64,000 nucleotides of DNA from NCBI GenBank assembly GCA_028719205.1, contig JAQUKH010000001.1, positions 1 to 64,000 of the forward strand. The letters run 5' to 3'. This document shows, piece after piece, positions 45,636-55,597 of the stretch (positions are counted from its first letter, which is position 1; each line of letters starts with the position of its first letter). The DNA comes from a bacterium (lineage in GTDB: Bacteria; JACRDZ01; JAQUKH01). Both the position numbers and the translations under genes were made by a program. Under the pieces are notes generated by a model. The model was not told the origin of the DNA. It made no database searches and saw nothing but the letters and a program-made list of their open reading frames with translations.

Positions 45636-47612
45636 TTATTTTTTGAAGAGTTTATTGTTTTTACTATAAAATCTTATTTTATCCCTTAATTCCGCGGCCT
45701 TTTCAAAATCCAGTTTTTCAACCGCCAGAAACATATCAACTTCCCATTCCGCTACTTTTTTCTTTATTTGATCCTCGGATGTATATTCAACGGTATCTTC
45801 TTTAACCTCGTCAATTTCATCGATCCCCTCTATCATATGCGGAATTGATTTGATTATTGTTAAAGGCGTGATATTATGTTTATCATTATACGCGATTTGC
45901 AATTTTCGCCTTCTGTCGATCTCTTCAATGGCCTTTTTCATCGATTCCGTAACAGAATTCGCGTACATTACGACCTCACCATTAATATGTCTTGCCGCCC
46001 TGCCGCAGACCTGAATTAATGAAGTCACTGAATGAAGAAATCCTTCTTTATCCGCGTCCAATATAGCTACAAGGGAAACTTCAGGAAGATCTAAACCTTC
46101 ACGTAACAGGTTAATACCCACTAAGCAATCATATTTACCAAGCCTAAGATCCCTGATAATAGTAAATCTTTCCAGTACTTCAATTTCCGAATGCAAATAA
46201 CACACCTTAATGCCATGATGGAAAAGATAATCAGACAGATCTTCCGACATCCGCTTGGTTAAGGTTGTAATAAGAGTTCTTTCGCCTTTTTCAGCTTTAA
46301 GCTTTATTCTCTGTAAAAGATCCTCTATTTGGCCGTTAACCGGCTGAATGATTATTTTTGGCTCAATAAGGCCGGTAGGCCTTACTATTTGTTCAACGAC
46401 CTCATCGGCATTTTCTATTTCATATCGGCTCGGAGTAGCGGATACATAAAGAACTTTTTTGATTATTTTATTAAACTCCTCAAAAACAAGCGGCCGGTTA
46501 TCAAATGCCGAGGGCAGCCTGAAACCATAGTTTATCAGGGTTTCTTTTCTGGACCGGTCTCCAGCGTACATCCCGCGCAATTGGGGTATCGTTACATGCG
46601 ATTCATCGATGATAACAAGAAAATCATCATTAAAATAGTCAAGTAAGGTACTGGGACGCTCTCCCGGCGCCCGATCCGAAAAATGTCTTGAATAATTTTC
46701 GATGCCTGAACAATATCCGATCTCTCTTATCATTTCAAGGTCATACCTTGTTTTTGTTTCCAGACGGTGCGCCTCAAGGATCTTATTTTGTTTGTTCAAT
46801 TCTTTTAAATGCTCTTCTAATTCAGCCTCAATTGATTTACACGCCTTTTCAACCTTTTCCTGCGGGGTGATAAAATGCTTGCGCGGGAAAATGGTAATCT
46901 CCTCAAGGACGTTCAGAATTTTTTTTGAAATAAGCTCCAGTTTGCTGATCCGCTCAATATTATCTTCAAGAAATTCGATCCTAATAATATAATCACTGTC
47001 TGCGGGATGGACTTCCACAATATCTCCTCTTACCCTGAACGTGCCTCTTCCGAAATCTATGTCATTTCTCTCATAATATAGTGCTACAAGTTTTTGCAGG
47101 ATCGCATCCCTGTCAAATTTCATATTCGTTTTTAAATACAAAATCATGGTTTTAAAGTCTTCGGGTGATCCTAATCCGTAGATACAAGACACACTTGATA
47201 CAATTATCACGTCGTTCCTTGTTAATAAGCTTGTTGTGGCTTTTAGCCGCAGCCGGTCTATCTCATCATTTATTGAAGCGTCTTTCTCTATGTAAGTATC
47301 AGTTTGCGGAAGATATGCTTCAGGCTGGTAAAAGTCATAATAGCTTACAAAATATTCTACCGCGTTTTCGGGAAAATATTCCTTAAATTCCGTATAAAGC
47401 TGGCCTGCTAAAGTTTTGTTATGGGAAATGATAAGAGTCGGTATATTAAGGCTCTGGATCAAATTAGCCATTGTGAAAGTTTTGCCGGAACCTGTTACCC
47501 CTAAAAGAACAAATCTATTCTTATTTTTAAAACCTGATATTAATTTGGAAATAGCTTGAGGTTGGTCGCCTTTAGGCTGGTAACTGGAATGTAATTTAAA
47601 TTTTTGATCCAT
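45636..47612 (-). CDS. uvrB: Excinuclease ABC subunit B
   Basis: LLGVTGSGKTFTMANLIQ, YYDFYQPEAYLPQTDTYIEKDASINDEIDRLR, C-terminal UVR motif. Confidence 0.98.
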   Translation of the reverse strand: MDQKFKLHSSYQPKGDQPQAISKLISGFKNKNRFVLLGVTGSGKTFTMANLIQSLNIPTLIISHNKTLAGQLYTEFKEYFPENAVEYFVSYYDFYQPEAYLPQTDTYIEKDASINDEIDRLRLKATTSLLTRNDVIIVSSVSCIYGLGSPEDFKTMILYLKTNMKFDRDAILQKLVALYYERNDIDFGRGTFRVRGDIVEVHPADSDYIIRIEFLEDNIERISKLELISKKILNVLEEITIFPRKHFITPQEKVEKACKSIEAELEEHLKELNKQNKILEAHRLETKTRYDLEMIREIGYCSGIENYSRHFSDRAPGERPSTLLDYFNDDFLVIIDESHVTIPQLRGMYAGDRSRKETLINYGFRLPSAFDNRPLVFEEFNKIIKKVLYVSATPSRYEIENADEVVEQIVRPTGLIEPKIIIQPVNGQIEDLLQRIKLKAEKGERTLITTLTKRMSEDLSDYLFHHGIKVCYLHSEIEVLERFTIIRDLRLGKYDCLVGINLLREGLDLPEVSLVAILDADKEGFLHSVTSLIQVCGRAARHINGEVVMYANSVTESMKKAIEEIDRRRKLQIAYNDKHNITPLTIIKSIPHMIEGIDEIDEVKEDTVEYTSEDQIKKKVAEWEVDMFLAVEKLDFEKAAELRDKIRFYSKNNKLFKK

Positions 47613-47618
47613 TAAATA

Positions 47619-48446
47619 TTAAATATCCTTCATAATATTTTTTTGCGGCAGGAAAAAAGTCCCTTCTTCTTCATATGAAAAAATATTCGAAATAGTATCA
47701 TTTTTATTTCCATTGGCAATTATTACACCGGCCCCGCTTTTTACCGCTTTTTTAGCGGCCTGGATCTTGGTTTGCATTCCTCCCACGCTTATTTCGTCGA
47801 TATTCACTCCGGCCAGCTTTTCAATTTTGTCGTCAATTATTTCTACCATTGAAATTAATTTCGCGTTTTTATCTTTTCTAGGATCAGCCGTAAATAAACC
47901 ATCCGTACATGTTAAAATTAAAAGTAATTCAGCCTGAACCAAATTTACCACCTGAGCGGAAAGGTTATCATTATCGCCAAGCTTGATCTCTTCAACCGCG
48001 ATCGTATCATTTTCATTTATGATCGGGATCGCGTTAAAATTAATAAGATTACGGAGAGTGTTACCGGCATTCAGGAATCTTTTCCGGTCAGTCAGATCAT
48101 CTTGAGTTAAAAGCATCTGGCCCACGCAGATCCCTTCTTTCTGAAAGTATTTTTCATATACATGCATTAACTTGCTTTGCCCGATAGCCGCTAAAGCCTG
48201 TTTCTGCGGTATGTCTTTAGGCCTGGTCATAATACCTAATTTTCCCATTCCCGCGCCAATCGCCCCGGATGTAACAATTACTATTTCTTTTCCCTTCTTT
48301 TTTAAAAGTGAAATGTTATTAACAAGCCTTTCAACTTTTTTTTCATCCAATTTTCCTTCATCCGTCGTTAAAACCTTTGTTCCGATCTTAATGACTATTT
48401 TTTTCGCGGAAACCAGAATGTTTTTACGCCTGATATCAATACTCAT
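47619..48446 (-). CDS. proB: Glutamate 5-kinase (without PUA domain)
   Basis: KIGTKVLTTDEGKLDEKKVERLV, VTSGAIGAGMGKLG, INENDTIAVEEIKLGDNDNLSAQVV, GGMQTKIQAAKKAVKSG; 275 aa. Confidence 0.95.
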   Translation of the reverse strand: MSIDIRRKNILVSAKKIVIKIGTKVLTTDEGKLDEKKVERLVNNISLLKKKGKEIVIVTSGAIGAGMGKLGIMTRPKDIPQKQALAAIGQSKLMHVYEKYFQKEGICVGQMLLTQDDLTDRKRFLNAGNTLRNLINFNAIPIINENDTIAVEEIKLGDNDNLSAQVVNLVQAELLLILTCTDGLFTADPRKDKNAKLISMVEIIDDKIEKLAGVNIDEISVGGMQTKIQAAKKAVKSGAGVIIANGNKNDTISNIFSYEEEGTFFLPQKNIMKDI

Positions 48447-48470
48447 AATGTTTTTCCTGTTCGATTAAAC

Positions 48471-48546
48471 TGGAGCTGGGAAGGAGAATCGAACTCCTGA
48501 CCTATTGATTACGAATCAATTGCTCTGCCAACTGAGCTACCCCAGC
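48471..48546 (-). tRNA. tRNA-Thr(CGT)
   Basis: GCTGGGGTAGCTCAGTTGGCAGAGCAATTGATTCGTAATCAATAGGTCAGGAGTTCGATTCTCCTTCCCAGCTCCA; anticodon loop TTCGTAA; CCA encoded. Confidence 0.95.
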
Positions 48547-48631
48547 AATATTTTTTAAATATTATAAACTATATTTTGAATATGAACAATAAGAAATGTT
48601 AAAAATAAAGAAGAAAAACACACATTAAGGT

Positions 48632-48652
48632 TGGTGCCGGGTCACTTAATCG
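48632..48652 (-). pseudogene. 3'-end remnant of tRNA-Phe
   Basis: TGGTGCCGGGTCAC--AATCG matches 48768-48788 (tRNA-Phe 3' end including CCA) at 19 of 21 positions. Confidence 0.6.
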
Positions 48653-48767
48653 TCGCTTCGCTCACCAGGGGTGTGACTAACGACACCCCTTTTTCCACGA
48701 TTCTGTGCGGTTTTTGGTTTACAACTGGTTTGACTTGAGATTTGCTGGTGGTAGGACTATATGTAAA

Positions 48768-48843
48768 TGGTGCCGGGTCACAGAATCGAACTGTGGACGC
48801 ATGGATTTTCAGTCCATCGCTCTACCGACTGAGCTAACCCGGC
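48768..48843 (-). tRNA. tRNA-Phe(GAA)
   Basis: GCCGGGTTAGCTCAGTCGGTAGAGCGATGGACTGAAAATCCATGCGTCCACAGTTCGATTCTGTGACCCGGCACCA; anticodon loop CTGAAAA. Confidence 0.96.
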
Positions 48844-48920
48844 ACCTAATTTTTCAATAAATTAAAGATTATACTGATTTGTATCAGCAAAGTCAATATA
48901 AAGTTAAAAATATTTAATAT

Positions 48921-50648
48921 TTAATCCCAAAATTCCCAGACTATACCACCCCAAAAATTACTTGTCGGCATTGGATAACCGCTGACCAGGGAATATTTAT
49001 TATCTAATAAATTATTCGCGGCTAAATTCATGGTAAATGACTTTGCCAGTAACATACCGATATTTAAATTAACAGTGTTAAAACTGCTTAAAAATGTATT
49101 ATTATCTCTGTCTACATAGCGGATTCCCTGGTATTCATGGCTTAACATAATGATCCATAACAGATCTCCGTCATATTTCCTGCTTTTATATGTAATATTT
49201 GTTCTGACTTTATTTTCCGGGCGATATGGCAAAGACATTTTTGTTTCTTTATCCTCGGTTATAAGATATGTGTAGATCGATTGTATATTTAAATTTTCAT
49301 TTATGTCAAATTTAATTTCAGTTTCAGCGCCTTTAGTTATTACAGATGATATATTTCTTGGTTGAAAGTAACCAAGACTGGGATCATAATCCCATAAAAT
49401 GAAATTATTTATATCCGCGAAATGTCCTGTTAAATTAACGGATGCAAAATCTGAAAATACATTTTTAAGGCCTGCAGTATAAACCCAGCCTTTTTCAGTA
49501 TTAAGGCCGGGATTACCTTTGTAATTACCGTTCTGCAGATAAAGATCATTTGTATTCGGAAAAGAAATACCCTGCCCGGCGCTTAAAAATAACGCGGTTC
49601 CGGGTTGTATTTGATAATTGATCTTAAATCTCGGGCTTTTTTCTTTTGCAAAAGAATAATTATTATCATGACGCAGTCCGATCAAAAATGCCATATTTTT
49701 GAAATTTATTTCATCTTCGTAATAAAGAGCGTCTTCTCTAGTTACGCGTTCAGTAGAATTAACCATCGTATAATTACCGTAGAATCTATTCCAATGATGT
49801 TCTTTACCGATACGAATGAGATGGTATTTCCCCATATTTTGTTCAATAATCTCTTCATTACCTTGAATAGAATTATTAAAAGTAAACATGCCATTTGAAT
49901 TGAGCTGCTCTAACCAATCATCATTTTCATAAAATCTGATCTTTAAAGCTGTCTTTGCCTGATGGGTTTCATATTTTAATTGAATATGCTTATCTTTATT
50001 TTTATCTGTCTCAATATCTATAGAATAAGGTGTTTCAATATTGTCCTCATATTTACCCGCAGTCAATGTAAACCAGGTTTTAGGGTCATAATACCAATCC
50101 ATTTTAGAATAAAAATTAACAGCATTATATTTATTGTATTTCTTAAAATCTCCAAAGCCATGTGAAAATAATTTATCGGCAAAAATAGAATACCGGAACG
50201 AACCATTCTGGTCGTTAAAATTAAACCCATAATTTTCCATGCCTGATGATCCCCACCTGCTGTATAAACGGGTATATGGTATTTCATTGTCAGCTTCAGC
50301 AGTAAAAATATTTATACTGCCGCCAAAAGCATTTGTGCCGTCTGAACCTGAGCTTATTCCTTTTTTAATCTCTATATTTTTAATAAGACCTATCGGGATA
50401 TGATTAACGTTGGCGGTACCATCAAGGGAAGAATTTATTTTTATTCCATCTAATGTTAGCAAAGTATGGTTGTTTGATAAACCCAGCAGGCCTATATAAC
50501 ATGGTAAACCGGGCTGGCCGAGATCTGTAATGTCAGCCCCCGTATAAAATCTAAAATAGTCTTCGGTTTTTCCTATATTAATATTTTCCGCGAAACTGAT
50601 CGATGGAAACAGGAATAATAAGATTAAATATAACCGGATATTTTTCAT
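48921..50648 (-). CDS. TonB-dependent outer-membrane receptor
   Basis: Plug ITDLGQPGLPCYIGLLGLSNNHTLLTLDGIKINSS...IEIKKGISSGSDGTNAFGGSINIFTA; C-terminal barrel LNIGMLLAKSFTMNLAANNLLDNKYS...WEFWD. Confidence 0.9.
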   Translation of the reverse strand: MKNIRLYLILLFLFPSISFAENINIGKTEDYFRFYTGADITDLGQPGLPCYIGLLGLSNNHTLLTLDGIKINSSLDGTANVNHIPIGLIKNIEIKKGISSGSDGTNAFGGSINIFTAEADNEIPYTRLYSRWGSSGMENYGFNFNDQNGSFRYSIFADKLFSHGFGDFKKYNKYNAVNFYSKMDWYYDPKTWFTLTAGKYEDNIETPYSIDIETDKNKDKHIQLKYETHQAKTALKIRFYENDDWLEQLNSNGMFTFNNSIQGNEEIIEQNMGKYHLIRIGKEHHWNRFYGNYTMVNSTERVTREDALYYEDEINFKNMAFLIGLRHDNNYSFAKEKSPRFKINYQIQPGTALFLSAGQGISFPNTNDLYLQNGNYKGNPGLNTEKGWVYTAGLKNVFSDFASVNLTGHFADINNFILWDYDPSLGYFQPRNISSVITKGAETEIKFDINENLNIQSIYTYLITEDKETKMSLPYRPENKVRTNITYKSRKYDGDLLWIIMLSHEYQGIRYVDRDNNTFLSSFNTVNLNIGMLLAKSFTMNLAANNLLDNKYSLVSGYPMPTSNFWGGIVWEFWD

Positions 50649-50667
50649 TATTAAAATGGTTTATTAT

Positions 50668-51054
50668 TTACAGTAATGCAATAAATAAGAGGGAAAGAAT
50701 TGTTGTCATGATAATTATATCAGATTTGAGCATGCGTTTTTTTTCTTCATCTGTGCGTTTAAAATAATAATCTTCATAAAAGGAAATAATAACTTTGGGA
50801 TTTATTAATAATGTAGTTCCAAAACAAAAATATATAAAAGATAATATAAGTAGAAGCCATGTGAATTTAAAAGAATACTTATATACTGAATATAAAACTG
50901 TAAGACTTAATGAAAGGGGTAATAAGCCTACAGCGCGAACATACTTTAATTTTAAACAAAATTTAACAAAATTTTCCCAATGATCCGGAATAGTTAATTC
51001 AATGCCCAGCAAGACAAGATAAAATATAATTAAAAATGGAATTAAAGATTGCAT
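50668..51054 (-). CDS. Hypothetical multi-TM protein (128 aa)
   Basis: Several hydrophobic segments; co-directional with the TonB receptor. Confidence 0.55.
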   Translation of the reverse strand: MQSLIPFLIIFYLVLLGIELTIPDHWENFVKFCLKLKYVRAVGLLPLSLSLTVLYSVYKYSFKFTWLLLILSFIYFCFGTTLLINPKVIISFYEDYYFKRTDEEKKRMLKSDIIIMTTILSLLFIALL

Positions 51055-51069
51055 AAATAAAAATCCTAT

Positions 51070-51744
51070 TTAGGGAGTAATGCCTCTTCTTAATTTAGCT
51101 ACATCCCAAGTGTAATCATACAAATGTAATCCTTTGCTTGACGCGATTATCTGGCCGTCTTTAACGCCGATCTCCTGCGCCATATATTCCTTCATTAATT
51201 GAATACCCGCGAGATTAGCGGGAAAACCGCCCCACAGGTCCCATGAACGAAAATATACTATAAAATGCAACGCGCCGTCTTTTATTCTTGTATCGATCAG
51301 ACGGAGGCATGGAGGATCTTCAAGATCAATGTCCTCCGGCCGGCCGACCTCCATAATGGCCTGATTTGTGCCATAACCATTTTCTTTATACATCTTTATA
51401 ACTTTATCCATTGAAATTACTATACGTTCACCGTAGGTATATTGTTCTTTTTCCTGTTTTGTACCGGTCATTAAGTATGGAAGATATTCATTAACATATT
51501 CCATAGTCGTGGGAGCCGGTATTCCTAAATGAGGGGGAATATCAGGTATTAAGGGCCGGTTACCCGGATATTTTATCTGAACTGTAATAAAATCAAATTC
51601 TCTTCTTTTTTGTCCTGCGTAACTTCCGCGGTTTATTTGATATATTCTGCCGGATTCTAAGATCCGGCTTATACACTGGAACCAGGCATCAGGGATATCT
51701 CTTGCTTGAATGAATTCTGTCAGCATTATATTTATTTTCCTCAA
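51070..51744 (-). CDS. Thymidylate synthase-like protein, methanogen type
   Basis: DPPCLRLIDTRIKDGALHFIVYFRSWDLWGGFPANLAGIQLMKEYMAQEIGVKDGQIIASSKGLHLYDYTWD matches the ThyA Cys-to-Tyr core in the short archaeal form. Confidence 0.72.
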   Translation of the reverse strand: MRKINIMLTEFIQARDIPDAWFQCISRILESGRIYQINRGSYAGQKRREFDFITVQIKYPGNRPLIPDIPPHLGIPAPTTMEYVNEYLPYLMTGTKQEKEQYTYGERIVISMDKVIKMYKENGYGTNQAIMEVGRPEDIDLEDPPCLRLIDTRIKDGALHFIVYFRSWDLWGGFPANLAGIQLMKEYMAQEIGVKDGQIIASSKGLHLYDYTWDVAKLRRGITP

Positions 51745-51792
51745 TATTTTTGAATTAAATTTTTGATATTATATCAAAAATCACTGAATTAT

Positions 51793-52830
51793 TCAACTAA
51801 ATTGTGCCAGTATTGATCTTTTAAACGGCGGACGAATTATTCCTTTTTCAGTAATTATCGCGGAAATATACTTATGAGGAGTGACATCAAATGCCGGATT
51901 TAAGATAACAGTTCCGTCGGGTGGTATTTGTTTTCCCATTATGTGCGTCACCTCTCTTGGATTTCTTTCCTCGATAGGAATGTGAGAACCATCAGGTATG
52001 GAAATATCTATTGTAGATAAAGGAGCCGCGACATAAAACGGTATTTTGTGTTCTTTTGCTAACACCGCGACACTATAAGTACCGATTTTGTTTGCCGTAT
52101 CGCCATTGACCGCTATCCTGTCGGCCCCTACTATAACACCATTTATCATTCCTTTTTTCATAAAATATCCCGCCATATTATCAGTAATAAGCACGTGAGG
52201 GATACCTTCTTCCTTTAATTCCCACGCGGTAAGCCTGGCACCTTGCATGAAGGGCCTTGTTTCATCCACAAACACCTTTATTTTTTTACCTTCGCTATGC
52301 GCTTTTCTTATAACCCCGAGGGCTGTGCCATAACCGGCTGTCGCTAAAGCTCCCGCGTTACAGTGTGTAAGTATTGTGTCATTATTTTTGATCAAGACCG
52401 CGCCGTATTTTCCTATTTTTTCATTTATCGCGATATCTTCATCATATATTTTAATCGCTTCAGCAACTAATAATTTTTTCAAAAAGGGAACCGGATGGCC
52501 GGAATTCTTTATAACAAGATCATTCATTCGCCGGACTGCCCAAAAAAGATTTACGGCGGTAGGCCTTGTTTTCGCGATAAATTCAGATATTTTCTTTATT
52601 TCTGAAATAAATTTCTGTTTATCCTCAGTTTTAGTTTTTAAACCGCCTAAAGCGATCCCAAACGCGGCCGCTACACCAATTGCGGGAGCACCGCGGATCT
52701 GCATTGATCTGATCGCCTCTGCCACTTGTTTATAGTTGCTGCATTTAACATATATCTTTTTAAGCGGAAGTTTCTTTTGGTCTATTAAACACACAGAATC
52801 TCCCAACCACTCAATTGTTTTTATATTCAT
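51793..52830 (-). CDS. mtnA: Methylthioribose-1-phosphate isomerase
   Basis: IRGAPAIGVAAAFG, LTHCNAGALATAGYGTALGVI, VFVDETRPFMQGARLTAWEL, VGADRIAVNGDTANKIGTY. Confidence 0.96.
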   Translation of the reverse strand: MNIKTIEWLGDSVCLIDQKKLPLKKIYVKCSNYKQVAEAIRSMQIRGAPAIGVAAAFGIALGGLKTKTEDKQKFISEIKKISEFIAKTRPTAVNLFWAVRRMNDLVIKNSGHPVPFLKKLLVAEAIKIYDEDIAINEKIGKYGAVLIKNNDTILTHCNAGALATAGYGTALGVIRKAHSEGKKIKVFVDETRPFMQGARLTAWELKEEGIPHVLITDNMAGYFMKKGMINGVIVGADRIAVNGDTANKIGTYSVAVLAKEHKIPFYVAAPLSTIDISIPDGSHIPIEERNPREVTHIMGKQIPPDGTVILNPAFDVTPHKYISAIITEKGIIRPPFKRSILAQFS

Positions 52831-52854
52831 AATTTAATATTTCCTTTTATTATT

Positions 52855-53676
52855 CTAAAGTTTTTCAATTACTTTAACAACTACTTTTGTAAGTTTTGGT
52901 TCGGCTTCATTAGCTATTTTAATAATTTCTGTAATATCAGCCGGTTTCAAACAGTCAGGAAAACACTGGTCAGTAACAATTGAAAGGCCCAATATCTTAA
53001 AACCGCAATGCACGCCTACAATTACTTCCGGTACTGTTGACATCCCTACTACATCCGCTCCGATAAGACGTAAAAAGCGGTATTCAGCTTTCGTTTCCAG
53101 GCAAGGCCCGGTCACTCCGACATAAACTCCATGCTGGATCTTTATCTTTTCTTCCCGCGCTATTGTATCGGCGAGCTCGATCAATTTTTTATCATAAGGT
53201 TCTGACATATCCGGAAATCTCGGGCCAAGCCTCGAATCATTTGAGCCAATTAAAGGATTATGCCCCATAAGATTTATATGGTCGGTAATGACCATGACAT
53301 CTCCTGTTTTAAATTGCGGATTCATCCCGCCGCAGGCATTGGAGATTATCAAATGTTTAGCGCCTAGGGCCTTCATTACCCTTACAGGAAAACTGACTTC
53401 AACAGCGGAATAACCTTCATAAATATGTAATCTTCCCTGCATAGCAACAACATTTTTATTGCCGATCTTACCTAAGATCAATTCGCCGTCATGGCTTTCT
53501 ACAGTGGAAAGCGGGAAATGCGGGATATTTTTGTAAGATATAACAGTTTTATTTTTTATTTCATGGCCTACCCCGCCTAATCCTGTACCTAAAATTATCG
53601 CAATCTCAGGTTTAATGTTTTTAACCGAATTGATGTAATTTTTAGCTTCTTCTACTTTCGTGAATAAATCGCTCAC
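52855..53676 (-). CDS. Purine nucleoside phosphorylase
   Basis: ILGTGLGGV, MQGRLHIYEGYS, ISNACGGMNPQFKTGDVMVITDHINLMG, GVYVGVTGPCLETKAEYRFLRLIGADVVGMSTVPE. Confidence 0.95.
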   Translation of the reverse strand: MSDLFTKVEEAKNYINSVKNIKPEIAIILGTGLGGVGHEIKNKTVISYKNIPHFPLSTVESHDGELILGKIGNKNVVAMQGRLHIYEGYSAVEVSFPVRVMKALGAKHLIISNACGGMNPQFKTGDVMVITDHINLMGHNPLIGSNDSRLGPRFPDMSEPYDKKLIELADTIAREEKIKIQHGVYVGVTGPCLETKAEYRFLRLIGADVVGMSTVPEVIVGVHCGFKILGLSIVTDQCFPDCLKPADITEIIKIANEAEPKLTKVVVKVIEKL

Positions 53677-53706
53677 TGGAATCTCCTTTCTTTATTAAAG
53701 TAATAA

Positions 53707-54009
53707 TTAATGTTTTAATTTAACTGCCAAATCAACTAAAGATTGTACTAAAAAAGAATTTAAAAAATATATTATTATAAAAACTATAAAAGGCGAAATA
53801 TCAATTCCAATATTCGGGATCGGGATATGGCGCCTTATCGGACGCAGCACCGGTTCAGTGACTTTATACAAAAATTGTACTATCGGATTATATGGATCCG
53901 GATTTACCCATGAAAGAATAGCTCTGGCAATAATAATCCAGTAATAAAAACTTAAAACCATATCTAATATCTTTGCTATCGCGCTGATAAAATTACTTAA
54001 AATAAACAT
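53707..54009 (-). CDS. YggT family membrane protein
   Basis: YYWIIIARAILSWVNPDPYNPIVQFLYKVTEPVLRPIRRHIP. Confidence 0.93.
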   Translation of the reverse strand: MFILSNFISAIAKILDMVLSFYYWIIIARAILSWVNPDPYNPIVQFLYKVTEPVLRPIRRHIPIPNIGIDISPFIVFIIIYFLNSFLVQSLVDLAVKLKH

Positions 54010-54012
54010 AAT

Positions 54013-54828
54013 TTATTCGCCCCTGCTTAATTCTTTTGATCTTTTACACGCCGATTCGACCGCGGAAATAAGAATTTCATGTAAAGATCTTTCTTCCATA
54101 ACTTTTAAGCCTGCTAATGTTGTTCCTCCGGGCGAGCAAACCGACTTTCTGAGTTCCTCGGGCTCTTTGCCCGAATTTAACGCTAATTCCGCGGAACCTG
54201 ATATAGTCTGCAACACAAGTGTTTTTGCCGTGTCCCTGGGCAATCCCTGCCTTACACCTGCCTCGATCATTGCTTCCATTATATAAAAAATATATCCCGG
54301 CCCGCTTCCGGATATCGCGGTTACTATATCCAGATATTTTTCATCAATTGTTACCGCCTTCCCGACTGACCGGAAAATACTTAACGCGATCTCTTCTTCC
54401 ATATAACTCGCATACCTTCCCTTTGATATCGCCGCCATGCCTTTTTTTATTAACGCCGGAGTATTAGGCATTACTCTTATAACCGGGATTTCTCCGATCT
54501 CCTTTTCTATCGTCTCAGTTGTTATTCCCGCGGCAATAGAAATTACCATTTTGCCTTTTAAAACATCTTTTATTTCCTTTAAAACCTCTTTTATGTTTTG
54601 TGGTTTAACAGAAAGAACAATAATATTCGCTTTTTTTACCGCGTTTTCGGGATCAGTTTCTGTTTTGATCCCATACTTATTTAATAAATAATCCAATCTT
54701 TCTTTTTTTATATCATTCGCGATAATATTATTTTTTTCGGTTAATCCTGACCCTAAAACACCGCCAATTATAGCCTCCGCCATATTCCCCGCGCCGATAA
54801 AAGCAATCGTTTCTTTAAGCATTCCCAT
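54013..54828 (-). CDS. proC: Pyrroline-5-carboxylate reductase
   Basis: IAFIGAGNMAEAIIGG, VIRVMPNTPALIKKG, AISGSGPGYIFYIMEAMIEAGVRQGLP, SPGGTTLAGLKVME; start set at MGMLKET. Confidence 0.95.
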   Translation of the reverse strand: MGMLKETIAFIGAGNMAEAIIGGVLGSGLTEKNNIIANDIKKERLDYLLNKYGIKTETDPENAVKKANIIVLSVKPQNIKEVLKEIKDVLKGKMVISIAAGITTETIEKEIGEIPVIRVMPNTPALIKKGMAAISKGRYASYMEEEIALSIFRSVGKAVTIDEKYLDIVTAISGSGPGYIFYIMEAMIEAGVRQGLPRDTAKTLVLQTISGSAELALNSGKEPEELRKSVCSPGGTTLAGLKVMEERSLHEILISAVESACKRSKELSRGE

Positions 54829-54915
54829 TTTACCTTTCTTGTGAAAATATTTCAGATATTCTATACGATTTTTCAATATCTGGCAACAATTAAACTATTT
54901 TAGCATTTTTGATCT

Positions 54916-55593
54916 TTATCCAAATATTCCTCTTCCTATCCTTACGATATTCGCTCCCTCTTCAATCGCTACTTCAAAATCGTCTGTCATTCCCATAGAG
55001 AGATATTCTATTTTCTTTCCAATGCAATTCTCCAGATCTGTCAGGAGTGTACGCAGTTTTTTAAAATACGGCCTGGCGTTTTCAGGGTTATCTGATATTG
55101 GCGCCATTGTCATCAATCCTTTAAGTTCAAGTTGTGGTAAATTATAAATATTATTTGCCAGTTCCTTCAAATCTTCAGGAGTTATGCCATATTTTGATTC
55201 CTCTCCTGAAACATTTACCTCAAGAAGAACTTTCATTTTCTTGTTGGCGCTTAAAAGTTTTGAATTTAGTTCTTCCGCCAGATGTAAACTGTCTATTGAG
55301 TGGATCCAGTCAAAGATCTCTACCGCTTTTTTGATCTTATTAGTCTGTAAATGCCCTATCATATGCCACTCGATCGGGAATTTTAAGTTAGAATATTTTT
55401 TTTCCGCTTCCTGTATCCTGCTCTCGCCGATATCGTTAATGCCTTCTTTAATGGCTTCTATTATCTTATCATCCTGAACATATTTCGTTACAGCTATAAG
55501 TTTGATCTCACCGGCATTTCTACCCGCGCGATCTGAAGCGCTGATTATCCTTCTTCTTATATTCCTGATATTTTCTTTTAATTTATTATCCAT
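54916..55593 (-). CDS. YggS-family PLP homeostasis protein
   Basis: KLIAVTKYVQDDKIIEAIKEGINDIGESRIQEAEKK, EWHMIGHLQTNKIKKAV, LSMGMTDDFEVAIEEGANIVRIGRGIFG. Confidence 0.95.
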   Translation of the reverse strand: MDNKLKENIRNIRRRIISASDRAGRNAGEIKLIAVTKYVQDDKIIEAIKEGINDIGESRIQEAEKKYSNLKFPIEWHMIGHLQTNKIKKAVEIFDWIHSIDSLHLAEELNSKLLSANKKMKVLLEVNVSGEESKYGITPEDLKELANNIYNLPQLELKGLMTMAPISDNPENARPYFKKLRTLLTDLENCIGKKIEYLSMGMTDDFEVAIEEGANIVRIGRGIFG

Positions 55594-55597
55594 ATTA

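Noticed and set aside
47619-48446. Glutamate 5-kinase truncated at the C-terminus
   Set aside because: PUA-less ProB enzymes of this length are known; the catalytic domain is complete.
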